Shown: piece after piece, positions 18,420 to 27,719 of the stretch | How positions within the stretch are numbered: position 1 is the first letter of the stretch | Layout: each line of letters opens with the position of its first letter | From: an uncultured SAR86 cluster bacterium | GTDB taxonomy: Bacteria; Pseudomonadota; Gammaproteobacteria; Magnimaribacterales; D2472 | DNA: 54,198 nucleotides | Direction: 5' to 3' | Assembly (NCBI GenBank): GCA_902608115.1 | Contig: CACLMT010000009.1 | Span: forward strand, 1-54,198 | The notes under the pieces: model-generated | Told to the model about the DNA's origin: nothing | Database searches by the model: none | Seen by the model: the letters and a program-made list of their open reading frames with translations, nothing else | Translations under genes and position numbers: made by a program

Positions 18420-18860
18420 ATGAAAATATTAGTAATTCATGGTCCGAATCTCAATCTTCTTGGTATTAGAGAGCCTGATGTCTATGGGTCTATAACCATG
18501 GAACAAATTGATAGGGGTTTAGAAAAAAAGGCTTCTAAAAATGATATAGATCTTGAGTCATTTCAAAGCAATGCGGAACATGAAATTGTTTCTAAGCTTC
18601 AAGAATCAATGGATAAAACTGATTATATTATTATTAATCCTGGTGCTTTAACTCACACAAGCATCGCTATCAGGGATGCCCTATTGGGAATTGATATTCC
18701 TTTTTATGAGATACATATTTCAAATATCTTCTCTAGAGAAGAGTTTAGGCATAAATCTTTTTTCTCTGACATAGCTGCGGGCGTAATCTGCGGCTTAGGA
18801 ACCAAAGGTTATGAGATGGCATTAAATCATATTATTGAAACATATCAGGATAAAAAATAA
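18420..18860 (+). CDS. aroQ: 3-dehydroquinate dehydratase, type II
   Basis: The 146-residue enzyme of the shikimate pathway converts 3-dehydroquinate to 3-dehydroshikimate. It begins [20 protein letters not shown], contains [30 protein letters not shown] and the catalytic-histidine segment [19 protein letters not shown]. Length is typical of the dodecameric type II enzyme. It overlaps accB by 1 nt (TAATG). The order aroQ-accB-accC is conserved widely in gammaproteobacteria. Confidence 0.97.
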   Translation: MKILVIHGPNLNLLGIREPDVYGSITMEQIDRGLEKKASKNDIDLESFQSNAEHEIVSKLQESMDKTDYIIINPGALTHTSIAIRDALLGIDIPFYEIHISNIFSREEFRHKSFFSDIAAGVICGLGTKGYEMALNHIIETYQDKK

Positions 18861-19285
18861 TGGATATTAGAAAAATTAAAAAATTAATACAAATGCTTCA
18901 AGACTCTGATTTAAAAGAAATTGAAGTTAAAGAGGGAGAAGAATCCGTAAGAATAGCTAGAGGCATTGACACACCCTCGAATTCATTACAATCAACCCAA
19001 GCAAATATTAGCCCTACTTCTAATAATCAAGATATAACTTCCATTTCCTCTGAGTCTTCTATTAAATCTCCAATAGTTGGAACCTTCTATAGAAAGCCAG
19101 CTCCAGATAAACCTCCATATGTTGAATTGGGTGACCATGTAAACACCGGAGATGTTGTTTGCATTGTTGAGGCTATGAAAATGATGAATGAAATTAAGTC
19201 TGAATTTACTGGAATAGTTACTGCAATAAGTGTTGAAGATGGTGAGCCAGTTGAATTTGACCAATCCCTAATCATCATAGATTAA
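18860..19285 (+). CDS. accB: Biotin carboxyl carrier protein of acetyl-CoA carboxylase
   Basis: The 141-residue protein has an N-terminal helical segment ([20 protein letters not shown]), a serine/glutamine-rich linker (about residues 38-68), and a C-terminal biotinyl domain with VCIVEAMKMMNEIKS, where Lys107 carries biotin. It moves the carboxyl group from AccC to the carboxyltransferase AccAD, giving malonyl-CoA for fatty acid synthesis. accC starts at the last base of its stop codon (TAATG), consistent with translational coupling and matched amounts. accA and accD are not in the window. Confidence 0.97.
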   Translation: MDIRKIKKLIQMLQDSDLKEIEVKEGEESVRIARGIDTPSNSLQSTQANISPTSNNQDITSISSESSIKSPIVGTFYRKPAPDKPPYVELGDHVNTGDVVCIVEAMKMMNEIKSEFTGIVTAISVEDGEPVEFDQSLIIID

Positions 19286-20628
19286 TGTCTCACAAAATTC
19301 TTATTGCCAATCGAGGAGAGATTGCTTTGCGAGCCTTAAGAGCATGTAAAGAATTAAATTTAAAAACCGTTGCAATCTATTCAACAGGCGATAAAGAGCT
19401 TAAACACTTACGATTGGCAGATGAAACAGTATGTGTTGGACCTGCCAGCCCACTAGAAAGTTATCTAAATATTCCTGCGATCTTATCAGCAGGAGAATTA
19501 ACTGGAGCTGATGCGATTTATCCAGGGTATGGATTTTTAGCAGAAGATGCTGATTTTGCAGAAAAATGCGAAGCTAGTGGATTTAAATTTATTGGCCCAG
19601 CCTCATCAGTTATTAGAAAAATGGGGGATAAAATCACAGCTAAAAATCTTGCAGAAAAATCTGATATTCCTACAGTTCCAGGTTATACGGGTGTTTTGCC
19701 AAATGATGAAGAAGAGCTTAAAAATATTGCAAATAGTGTTGGTTATCCATTAATAATAAAAGCATCAGCTGGTGGGGGTGGAAGAGGAATGAAAGTTGTC
19801 AATGATGAGACCAGTTTGATTGCATCTATTCATTTAACTAAACAAGAAGCTAAAAATGCTTTTGGAAATGATACCTTATATTTTGAAAAATTTATCCAAA
19901 ACCCTCGTCATATTGAAATACAAATAGTGGCTGATGGAAAAGGAAGTACTATTCACCTTGGTACTAGGGACTGTAGTATGCAGCGAAGACATCAAAAAAT
20001 TATAGAAGAAGCCCCTGCAGAAGGCCTAGATAAAACTAAATTAGAAAAAACTCTTCAAGCATGTTTAAAACTCTGTAAAAATATCTCTTACTCTGGAGTA
20101 GGCACTATAGAATTTCTTTATAAGAATGGTCAATTCTATTTTATTGAAATGAATACTCGTATCCAGGTTGAGCATCCTGTATCAGAGATGATTACTGGGT
20201 TTGATATTGTTAAAGCACAATTAAAAATTGGGCTAGGAATGGATCTTGATTTAAATCAAGATGAGATAATTTTTAGAGGTCATGCTATTGAATGCAGGAT
20301 TAATGCTGAAGACCCGGAATCATTTATACCTTCTCCAGGCTTAATTCATAAGATGCATCCCCCTGGCGGTCTTGGTGTTCGATTTGATTCTCATATATAT
20401 TCCGGGTACATGGTTCCACCTCATTATGACTCATTGCTTGCAAAAATTATTACAACTGCTAATACAAGAGAATCTTGTATTAAAAGAATGCTTAGCGCAT
20501 TGGATGAATTTTTTGTAGAAGGTATAAAAACAAATCATAGCTTGCATCAGCGGTTGCTTAATGACCAAAAATTTTGTGCAAATGAGCACAATATTAATTA
20601 CTTAGAAGAAGTTTTCTTAAAAAAATGA
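19285..20628 (+). CDS. accC: Biotin carboxylase subunit of acetyl-CoA carboxylase
   Basis: The 447-residue ATP-grasp enzyme carboxylates biotin on AccB. It starts HKILIANRGEIALRALRACK, has the glycine-rich lid KASAGGGGRGMKVV, the ATP-grasp residues in FYFIEMNTRIQVEHPVSEMI, and HAIECRINAEDPE near the C-terminal part. Length equals the E. coli enzyme to within a few residues. It overlaps accB by 1 nt and leuS by 4 nt. In many relatives prmA follows accC; here leuS does, so the acc group and the leuS group have been joined. Confidence 0.98.
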   Translation: MSHKILIANRGEIALRALRACKELNLKTVAIYSTGDKELKHLRLADETVCVGPASPLESYLNIPAILSAGELTGADAIYPGYGFLAEDADFAEKCEASGFKFIGPASSVIRKMGDKITAKNLAEKSDIPTVPGYTGVLPNDEEELKNIANSVGYPLIIKASAGGGGRGMKVVNDETSLIASIHLTKQEAKNAFGNDTLYFEKFIQNPRHIEIQIVADGKGSTIHLGTRDCSMQRRHQKIIEEAPAEGLDKTKLEKTLQACLKLCKNISYSGVGTIEFLYKNGQFYFIEMNTRIQVEHPVSEMITGFDIVKAQLKIGLGMDLDLNQDEIIFRGHAIECRINAEDPESFIPSPGLIHKMHPPGGLGVRFDSHIYSGYMVPPHYDSLLAKIITTANTRESCIKRMLSALDEFFVEGIKTNHSLHQRLLNDQKFCANEHNINYLEEVFLKK

Positions 20629-23186
20629 ATGAGAAAAATTACAACCCGTCTTTAATTGAGAAAAAAATTCAAAATTTCTGGAGGTCTAACAAAACCTATA
20701 AAGCAGTCAAATCAGCTGATAAAGAAAAATTTTATTGCCTATCAATGTTCCCGTACCCATCTGGAAATCTGCATATGGGCCATGTAAGAAATTACACCAT
20801 TGGAGATGTAATTTCTCGTTTTAAAAGAATGCAAGGATACAACGTTCTTCAACCCATGGGGTGGGATGCATTTGGTCTCCCTGCAGAAAATGCAGCCATA
20901 GAAAATAAGGTCTCTCCAAGAAAATGGACAAAAGAAAACATTCAAAATATGAGGGGTCAATTTGATACTCTTGGTTTTAGTTATGACTGGAGTAGAGAAA
21001 TTAATACCTCTTCTCCAAATTATTACCGATGGGAACAATGGTTCTTTATTCAGTTATTTAAATCTGGGCTTGTTGAAAGAAAGGAGTCTGAAGTCAATTG
21101 GGATCCCGTTGATCAAACTGTCCTTGCAAATGAACAAGTCATTGATGGAAAGGGTTGGCGATCCGGGGTAGAAATTGAAAGAAAAAAGATAAATCAATAT
21201 TTTTTAAAGATTACAAAATATGCGCAAGAACTTTTAAATGGATTAGATGACTTGGAAAACTGGCCAAGCCAAGTAAAACTAATGCAAAAAAACTGGATAG
21301 GTAAGTCCAAAGGATTAAATTTTAGTTTTGAAATAGACAAACGTGATGAAATTTTAGAGGTTTTTACTACTAGACCAGATACGATATTTGGAACAACATA
21401 TTGTGCAATTGCTTCTGATCATCCCCTAGCCATTGACCTTATTGAGATTAATCCTGAGGTTAAAAAATTCATTAAGCAAAATAAAAATAAAAATAAAACT
21501 GAGGCTGCGATAGCCAAGCAAGAAAAAATTGGAATTAATACAGGTCTAAAAGCTATTCACCCTATTACAAAAGAATTGATCCCTATATGGATAGCAAATT
21601 TTGTTTTAATGGAATACGGATCAGGGGCAGTTATGTGCGTTCCAGGTCATGATCAAAGGGACTATGAGTTTGCAAAAAAATATGAAATTCCAATACTACA
21701 AGTCATAAAAACTAAAGATAATCGAACCATAGAAAAAGAAGCAATTGAAGAAAAAGGAATTTTAATCAATTCTTCATCTTATAACGATTTATCATCCGAT
21801 GAGGCTTTTGAAAAAATTGCAAAAGACTTATCTAGAACTTGTGATGCTGAAATTCAAACAAATTATCGATTGAGAGATTGGGGAATATCCAGGCAAAGAT
21901 ATTGGGGTTGCCCCATTCCTATTGTTCACTGCGATGATTGCGGCCATATTCCTGTTAATGAAAAAGATTTACCAATTGAGCTTCCTGAAATTGATGATAT
22001 TACTTCAAAAGGCTTAAGTCTTAAAGGCTTTAAAGAATGGCAAAAAACAAACTGCCCTAATTGCAGCAAACCTGCAAAAAGAGAAACTGATACTTTTGAT
22101 ACTTTCTTTGAAAGCTCATGGTACTCAGCTAGATTTGCATCTCAACCAAATAATTGCATGCTTGATGATGAAGCTGATTATTGGCTCCCAGTTGATCATT
22201 ATATTGGCGGGATAGAGCACGCAATACTTCATCTATTATATGCAAGATTTTTTAATCTTTTAATGAGAGATCAAAAACTTATTACCTCAACTGAACCCTT
22301 TAAAAAACTACTCACTCAGGGAATGGTTCTGGCTGATGCTTTTTATACTCTTGATAAAAACTCAAATCCAGAATGGGTCCATAAAGACAAAGTTATAAAA
22401 AACGGGGAGCAGTTAACTCTTAATGATGGCAGCAAAGTTATGACTGACGGTATGTCTAAAATGAGCAAATCAAAACTCAATGGCATTGATTCAAAAGTTA
22501 TAATTGATAAATATGGAGCAGATACTGTCAGGCTATACATGATGTTCACATCTCCACCTGAACAATCTCTTGAATGGTCAGATACTGCGATAGAGGGATC
22601 TTATAGATTCTTGAAAAGGATTTGGAATTTAATATCTAACCGCTCAATATACAAAGGCACAATCCCTAGTAATTTTAGTGATGCTGAATTAGCCCTAAGA
22701 CAGAAAAGCCATAAAACTCTAAAAAAAGTAACTCACGACTTTGATGAAAGAAATTCTTTTAATACTGCAATTGCTGCTGTAATGGAATTATTGAATGCTA
22801 TTCCTGATTCATTTAAAGAAAACAAAGCAACTGATGGTGAAAAACTCTGTTTAGATGAAACCATTCAATTTAGCTTAAAAATGTTGTCGCCCATTTCTCC
22901 TCACATATGTCTTTATTTGTGGAAGGAATATTCTGGGACTGATGGGAATGATTTTGAATTTTCTTGGCCAGAAACTAATGAAAAATTCCTTAAACTTGAA
23001 AATTTTCAACTTATAATCCAGGTTAATGGGAAAGTAAGAGGCAGGGAAAATGTACCCATTGATATAACCCAGGAAGAAGCTCAAGAAATTGCTTTGCAAA
23101 ATAAAAATGTTAAAAAAATATTATCCAATTCTTCTATAAAAAAGGTAATCTATGTGAAGAAAAAACTAATTAACTTTGTAATTTAA
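20625..23186 (+). CDS. leuS: Leucyl-tRNA synthetase
   Basis: The 853-residue class Ia synthetase charges tRNA-Leu. The HIGH-type motif is YPSGNLHMGHVRNYTIGD (about residue 50), the CP1 editing domain includes EVFTTRPDTIFGTTY, the zinc-like insert has NCPNCSKPAKRETDTFDTF, and the KMSKS loop is MSKMSKSKLNGIDS. The C-terminal anticodon-binding and extension domain ends with QVNGKVRGRENVPIDI. Length is slightly below E. coli (860). It overlaps accC by 4 nt and is followed after 1 nt by an unknown gene, then lptE and holA. Confidence 0.98.
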   Translation: MNEKNYNPSLIEKKIQNFWRSNKTYKAVKSADKEKFYCLSMFPYPSGNLHMGHVRNYTIGDVISRFKRMQGYNVLQPMGWDAFGLPAENAAIENKVSPRKWTKENIQNMRGQFDTLGFSYDWSREINTSSPNYYRWEQWFFIQLFKSGLVERKESEVNWDPVDQTVLANEQVIDGKGWRSGVEIERKKINQYFLKITKYAQELLNGLDDLENWPSQVKLMQKNWIGKSKGLNFSFEIDKRDEILEVFTTRPDTIFGTTYCAIASDHPLAIDLIEINPEVKKFIKQNKNKNKTEAAIAKQEKIGINTGLKAIHPITKELIPIWIANFVLMEYGSGAVMCVPGHDQRDYEFAKKYEIPILQVIKTKDNRTIEKEAIEEKGILINSSSYNDLSSDEAFEKIAKDLSRTCDAEIQTNYRLRDWGISRQRYWGCPIPIVHCDDCGHIPVNEKDLPIELPEIDDITSKGLSLKGFKEWQKTNCPNCSKPAKRETDTFDTFFESSWYSARFASQPNNCMLDDEADYWLPVDHYIGGIEHAILHLLYARFFNLLMRDQKLITSTEPFKKLLTQGMVLADAFYTLDKNSNPEWVHKDKVIKNGEQLTLNDGSKVMTDGMSKMSKSKLNGIDSKVIIDKYGADTVRLYMMFTSPPEQSLEWSDTAIEGSYRFLKRIWNLISNRSIYKGTIPSNFSDAELALRQKSHKTLKKVTHDFDERNSFNTAIAAVMELLNAIPDSFKENKATDGEKLCLDETIQFSLKMLSPISPHICLYLWKEYSGTDGNDFEFSWPETNEKFLKLENFQLIIQVNGKVRGRENVPIDITQEEAQEIALQNKNVKKILSNSSIKKVIYVKKKLINFVI

Positions 23187-23187
23187 G

Positions 23188-24312
23188 ATGAACCATATAA
23201 CCCCCTTTGATGATTATCCAATCCATCAAGCTGCGTCGCCCATAGCAGTACCAAGCTCAACTGATAGAAATTTTTACGATCGTTATTGGTTTAATGGGAT
23301 AGATCCTGATACTAACTACATTTTTGAAATCGGTATAGGGGTATATCCTAATAGGCATATTATCGATGCTCATTTCAGCATTTCATATCAAGGGAAACAG
23401 TATTCTTATCATGCCAGCCAAAGAATGAATCAAAAAAGAGTGCCAATAGAAGTTGGTCCAATTTCTCTCACAATAAATGATCCAATGAAAAAATTAACAT
23501 TCACATTAGATGATCCAGATAAAAAGTTAAATTGTAAACTTCAATTTATTGCCAACTCCTCTGCGCACCAAGAGCCAAGATCAACTTTAACAGAAGGCGT
23601 TAGAACGCTAATGGATACAATTCGATTTACTCAACTTGGTAAGTGGACTGGCACTATTAATACTGAAGCAGGAAAAATTGAATGTAAATCTATTTATGGA
23701 ACGAGAGATAGATCTTGGGGAATTAGACCTATTGGAGAAGCTGAGAGCGGGGCACCAGGTCTAGTCATTGATGAGCCAGGGGTTTACTGGTGTTGGGCGC
23801 CTATTCATTTTAAAGATTTCTGTACTCATTTTGGAACATTTGAAGATCAAGATGGAAATTCAACACAAATTTCTGGTCATAAATTACCCCTATATTCAGA
23901 CGTTTCAAATATTCCTGAAGAGCCTAAAGTTGAAAACCTTTACAACCTAAAACACTCTATACAATGGCAAAAGGGAACTAGATGGTCAACAGGAGCTATA
24001 ATCGAAGGGATTTCAGATACCAAAGAAAAAATTAAAATCAACCTAGAAACCCTAGGACCCAAATTCTTTTGTAGGGGCATTGGTTATCAACATGAAGATT
24101 GGAAACATGGAATATGGAAAGGAGAATCTGCAACCGGTTATGAAGTCTGGAATCTAGATGAAATTAATCCGGAAGATCATACATTCTTTCATACTCATCA
24201 AATTGTTAAAGCAACATTGGGTTCTAATAGTGGAATCGGAACTCTAGAGAATCTAGTAATTGGAAGGCATGATCCATCCGGATTTAAAGACTTTTTTGAT
24301 GGGGCTCCATAA
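23188..24312 (+). CDS. Uncharacterised protein, possibly AttH/CrtC-like lipocalin fold
   Basis: A 374-residue protein I cannot assign a function. No signal peptide or membrane helix is visible. Motifs: FDDYPIHQAASP at the N-terminus, NFYDRYWFNG, GIGVYPNRHIIDAHFS, SQRMNQKR, GKWTGTIN, YGTRDRSWGIRP near residue 175, YWCWAPIHFKDFC, and IGYQHEDWKHGIWKG near the C-terminus. The RDRSWG motif and beta-rich pattern recall the AttH/hydroxyneurosporene-hydratase (CrtC) superfamily of two-domain lipocalin-like proteins, which handle hydrophobic compounds; this is inference from pattern. It sits 1 nt after leuS and overlaps lptE, in a spot where leuS and lptE are normally adjacent, so it is an insertion in a conserved cluster and surely cotranscribed. 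Confidence 0.8.
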   Translation: MNHITPFDDYPIHQAASPIAVPSSTDRNFYDRYWFNGIDPDTNYIFEIGIGVYPNRHIIDAHFSISYQGKQYSYHASQRMNQKRVPIEVGPISLTINDPMKKLTFTLDDPDKKLNCKLQFIANSSAHQEPRSTLTEGVRTLMDTIRFTQLGKWTGTINTEAGKIECKSIYGTRDRSWGIRPIGEAESGAPGLVIDEPGVYWCWAPIHFKDFCTHFGTFEDQDGNSTQISGHKLPLYSDVSNIPEEPKVENLYNLKHSIQWQKGTRWSTGAIIEGISDTKEKIKINLETLGPKFFCRGIGYQHEDWKHGIWKGESATGYEVWNLDEINPEDHTFFHTHQIVKATLGSNSGIGTLENLVIGRHDPSGFKDFFDGAP

Positions 24313-24763
24313 AGTTTTAAAATTTTTATTTGCCTTTCTGATTTTTATACCTATCAGCGGATGTCAGCACCAATTAATTAATAGCAAGACCAAAGAGTTT
24401 AATGTAATTGAATTTAACCCCAAGATTTCTTCTAGTTTTAAAAGTAAATCAAAAAAATACTTGGTTCAAGTTTCTGATATGGGTCACCCAAAACTAATAA
24501 TTCACAATTTAGATTATCAAAAGAAGAACTTGTTCAGCGGATCATCTGCTAGACCTACACAAATTGAGATTTTGGGTAAGTTAAATTATGAAGTTGCTAC
24601 ATTAGAAGGAAGTCAAAGAGGAATCATCAGTGTGAATACCCAACTTCCTTCAAATGAGCCCAATCCACAAGCTGAAATTTCAGCACAAAATAAATTAATA
24701 AACGAACTTGAATTTCTTTTATTAGAGAGATTGGTTCAGGAGTTACATTTAATTGGAAATTAA
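24299..24763 (+). CDS. lptE: LPS-assembly lipoprotein LptE
   Basis: From the ATG at 24299 the product is 154 residues with a lipoprotein signal ending IFIPISGC, lipidated on Cys22. It is short and divergent in sequence, but position between leuS and holA is the conserved place of lptE (rlpB). A central stretch (VSDMGHPKLIIHNLDYQKKN, then RPTQIEILGKLNYEV) fits the LptE alpha/beta fold. LptE plugs the LptD barrel in the outer membrane for LPS export. An upstream in-frame ATG at 24260 would add 13 residues before the signal peptide and was rejected. It overlaps the preceding gene by 14 nt and holA by 11 nt. Confidence 0.82.
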   Translation: MGLHKVLKFLFAFLIFIPISGCQHQLINSKTKEFNVIEFNPKISSSFKSKSKKYLVQVSDMGHPKLIIHNLDYQKKNLFSGSSARPTQIEILGKLNYEVATLEGSQRGIISVNTQLPSNEPNPQAEISAQNKLINELEFLLLERLVQELHLIGN

Positions 24764-25742
24764 TTTCCTTAATTTTTCTGACCCCAAACAAAACAGATAT
24801 TTTTTGCTTACTGGTGGTGAAATAGCATTAAAGCAAGATGCTCTAACTAAAATTTTAGATGCGCTTAATAATCAGGGATTTATTCAAAAAATCTCTCTTA
24901 ATCAAGATGAGGTTGACCAAGCTGAAGAAATAATTTCACGCAACAGTGAAAGTTCCCTGTTTCAAGAAAATTTAATTATTTATATGAAACATACTTCTGG
25001 TAGGTTTCCAGAAAGTATTAAACGCTTACTAGAGCAAAACTTTTTATATAACTCAACCAATATAGCCATAATAATTGAATCAAGCATAGAAAAAACTCCA
25101 ACTAGCGGGACATGGATAAGGAACTTAGACAAATATGGTTTAATCATAAATTGTAAAAAACTAAAACAAGATGAGGAAAAGCTTTGGCTTAAGAGGCAAT
25201 TAGATTTTTTACCAAAAAATTTACTGCCATTATTTGGGGCTTCCATTTTTCAAAACAATGAAAAAGATCTACTTAATCAAAAAAATGAAGTGAACTTATT
25301 AAAACTATTATTTTTAAATGAAAAAGACCATGAATCAAATACAGCTGATCATATAACATTCCATTCAGGATTAAGTGCTTTTGAAATTGAAGATATGATC
25401 ATAGAAAAAGATTATAAGAAAGCTGTAGAAACTATAAATTATCTTAAAGAAAGTAGCGACCAAAACTCAGCTCCTATAATTTGGATAATAGCAAAAATTA
25501 TTAATTCCTGCCTAGAAACCCTTCAATCATCTAATAAAAGATCTACTTTAAAGAAAAATGGTGTGTGGCCATCAAAGATTAATAGCTATCTAGCCTTAAT
25601 AAAGAATTCTAAAACTACTGACTTTTTAGAATTAAATCAAGAGTTATTAAAGGTAGATCTAATGAATAAGGGAATTTTAAAACCTAACCCCTGGGAGCAA
25701 ATTGAAAAAATTATTCTGAAGCTAAAAGGTGCAACTTCATAG
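24753..25742 (+). CDS. holA: DNA polymerase III delta subunit
   Basis: The 329-residue clamp-loader subunit has the HolA pattern: YFLLTGGEIALKQDALTKIL near the start, SLFQENLIIYMKHTSGRFPE, GLIINCKKLKQDEEKLWLKR, and the C-terminal helical segments with SAPIIWIIAKIINSC. It opens the sliding clamp during replication. The start is a TTG at 24753 inside the lptE end; AGGAG at 24738-24742 gives spacing of 10 nt. Its last 32 nt overlap the 3' end of the convergent aminotransferase gene. In E. coli nadD follows holA; here it does not. Confidence 0.92.
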   Translation: MEINFLNFSDPKQNRYFLLTGGEIALKQDALTKILDALNNQGFIQKISLNQDEVDQAEEIISRNSESSLFQENLIIYMKHTSGRFPESIKRLLEQNFLYNSTNIAIIIESSIEKTPTSGTWIRNLDKYGLIINCKKLKQDEEKLWLKRQLDFLPKNLLPLFGASIFQNNEKDLLNQKNEVNLLKLLFLNEKDHESNTADHITFHSGLSAFEIEDMIIEKDYKKAVETINYLKESSDQNSAPIIWIIAKIINSCLETLQSSNKRSTLKKNGVWPSKINSYLALIKNSKTTDFLELNQELLKVDLMNKGILKPNPWEQIEKIILKLKGATS

Positions 25743-26559
25743 CAGATTCAAATAAATTTTGAATATCTTTAAATTTATTGTTGCTTTGATCTAACATATA
25801 TTTAGTTCCAAGCACACTTTTAAGTGGAAGCAAACCTTTGGTAGAGCTAGTGAGCCAAATAGATGGCGATTCATCAAAATCCTTAATAGAACATTTACCT
25901 TCTTGAACTTCAACAGAACTTTCTGATAAAGCTTCCAATAAAATCTCTCTTGTAATACCTGGTAATATATTTTCAGATAAAGCAGATGTTCTCACTATTC
26001 CATCCCTATTAAGATAAAAAACATTACTAGCCCCAGCCTCTGTTAATATTCCATTTCTATGCATCACCACTTCTCCACAACCCTTATCTTTTGCTTCATT
26101 CATCACAAGCACATTACCTAAAAGAGAAGTAGATTTAATGTTACATTTTCCCCATCTAATATCTTCACAAAGCATTGCATCCATTGGAGAAGATTGATAT
26201 TTACATGGCATAGCATAACCAAATCTCTCAGCCTCAATATCATCGTAGTAAAAATGTGAGCGCTCTAGATCATTCCCTCTAGAAATTTGGAAATACACAT
26301 AACCATCTTTATTTTTTAAAGAATCTGCAAGCTTTTTGATTTCCCCTACTATTAAACTGAAATCGACAGAAATAGACATTAAGCTTATACAATTAAATAA
26401 ACGATCCATATGTTTTTGAAAACACAAAGGTTTTCCTGAAAAGTATGGAATGACCTCATAAATGCTATCTGAAAATGTATAGGCTCTAGAAAGAGGAGAA
26501 ATTCTAATCTTATTTAAATCACTTAACTCGCCTTGATAAATAGCGGCAATCTTAGCCAT
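25711..26559 (-). CDS. Class IV (D-amino acid type) PLP aminotransferase
   Basis: The 282-residue protein is a fold-type IV aminotransferase: ISPLSRAYTFSDSIYEVIPYF, QKHMDRLFNCI, VYFQISRGNDLERSHFY, the PLP lysine in DIRWGKCNIKSTSLLGNVL, TEAGASNVFYLN and ENILPGITREILLEAL. The RGxxxR/H arrangement and RWxxCDIKS-like segment are closest to D-alanine aminotransferase; branched-chain aminotransferase or aminodeoxychorismate lyase are alternatives. A D-amino acid role fits its place immediately downstream of dacA (8-nt overlap): it could interconvert D-Ala and D-Glu for peptidoglycan. Its 3' end overlaps holA by 32 nt, tail to tail. Confidence 0.85.
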   Translation of the reverse strand: MAKIAAIYQGELSDLNKIRISPLSRAYTFSDSIYEVIPYFSGKPLCFQKHMDRLFNCISLMSISVDFSLIVGEIKKLADSLKNKDGYVYFQISRGNDLERSHFYYDDIEAERFGYAMPCKYQSSPMDAMLCEDIRWGKCNIKSTSLLGNVLVMNEAKDKGCGEVVMHRNGILTEAGASNVFYLNRDGIVRTSALSENILPGITREILLEALSESSVEVQEGKCSIKDFDESPSIWLTSSTKGLLPLKSVLGTKYMLDQSNNKFKDIQNLFESAMKLHLLASE

Positions 26560-27715
26560 CAGAATTTAGAGAAAAAAGACTCATAATCCAAAATAAAATT
26601 CTAGACCATATTCTACCAAAGAAGCCCTTGGCTTTAACCTCTTCGAGGGCAACCAGCGGAGCTGATAAAACGACTATATCATTTGAAGTAAATTCTACAG
26701 TACCAATCTTATCGCCAACTTTGATTGGTGCACGAATATTATTTTTAAACTTATAATGAGCCTTTTTATCCTTATGCTCTGCCCTTGGTAAAGTTAAGAA
26801 AATATCCTCTGATGAACCAAGAGAAACTTGATCTTTTTTACCCCCCCATACCTTGGCAGTAGTAATCTCTTCATTAGCATTAATTAATTTTTGAGTTGCA
26901 AAAAACCTAAAGCCATATTCAAGCAATCTTTGGGAAGCATTAAATCTTTTATTCTCAGATGGGCTGCCTGCAACAACTACAATAAGTCTCATATCACTTC
27001 TTTTTGCTGAAGCTATTAAACAGTACCCAGCTGACTCAGTATGACCAGTTTTGACCCCATCGACGGTATCATCTCGCCATAATAAATTATTACGATTAAG
27101 CTGCCTGATATTACTAAAAGTAAATTCTTTTTCCTTGTAGATACTATAATGTTCAGGAAAATTATTAATTAAAACTTTAGTTAAAGTTGCTAAATCTTTT
27201 GCAGAGGTGTAATGATTGGGATCAGACAAACCTGTTGAATTTTGAAACAAAGTACCACTTAAACCTAACTCAAACGAGTAGGCATTCATAAAATCTACAA
27301 AGCCCTCTTCGGAACCAGCAACATATTCAGCCATTGCGATAGTTGCATCATTACCAGACTGGATAATAATTCCTGATAATAAATCTTTAACAGAAACCCT
27401 CTTACCAGCCTCTATAAACATCTTAGATCCACCAGTTCTCCAAGCCTTCTCACTAATCAATACCTTGTCATCTAAATTTATAGTCCCGTTAGCAATTTGA
27501 TCAGCAATAACATAACTACTCATTACTTTTGTCATGCTCGCCGGAGCAATTTGTGCATCAGAATTATATTCAACTAAAACTTTATTAGTAGTAGCTTCCA
27601 TTAAGATGTAACTGGTTAAGTCTAATTTTGGAGCTTTTGGAACCAAAGACTGACCTGATAGACCCAAACATAATGGAGACAATATAAGTAAATAAAAAAA
27701 ATTTTTCATACACAT
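26552..27715 (-). CDS. dacA: D-alanyl-D-alanine carboxypeptidase (PBP5/6 family)
   Basis: The 387-residue penicillin-binding protein removes the terminal D-Ala from peptidoglycan stems. It has a signal peptide (FFYLLILSPLCLGLSG), the active-site triad APASMTKVM (SxxK), IQSGNDATIAMAEY (SxN) and VDGVKTGHTESAGYCL (KTG), and a C-terminal beta domain. The final residues (GRIWSRILFWIMSLFSLN) look like the amphipathic membrane anchor typical of PBP5. Two in-frame ATGs compete for the start (27715 and 27709); AGG sits 5 nt or 11 nt upstream. It lies 4 nt after mltB and overlaps the aminotransferase gene. Confidence 0.96.
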   Translation of the reverse strand: MCMKNFFYLLILSPLCLGLSGQSLVPKAPKLDLTSYILMEATTNKVLVEYNSDAQIAPASMTKVMSSYVIADQIANGTINLDDKVLISEKAWRTGGSKMFIEAGKRVSVKDLLSGIIIQSGNDATIAMAEYVAGSEEGFVDFMNAYSFELGLSGTLFQNSTGLSDPNHYTSAKDLATLTKVLINNFPEHYSIYKEKEFTFSNIRQLNRNNLLWRDDTVDGVKTGHTESAGYCLIASAKRSDMRLIVVVAGSPSENKRFNASQRLLEYGFRFFATQKLINANEEITTAKVWGGKKDQVSLGSSEDIFLTLPRAEHKDKKAHYKFKNNIRAPIKVGDKIGTVEFTSNDIVVLSAPLVALEEVKAKGFFGRIWSRILFWIMSLFSLNSDG

Positions 27716-27719
27716 AAAC

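Noticed and set aside
18992-19264. Minus-strand frames opposite accB
   Set aside because: They lie wholly opposite the biotinyl-domain coding region and have no independent support.
24260-24298. Upstream ATG for lptE
   Set aside because: It would put 13 polar residues before the lipoprotein signal peptide; the ATG at 24299 gives a normal signal and lipobox.
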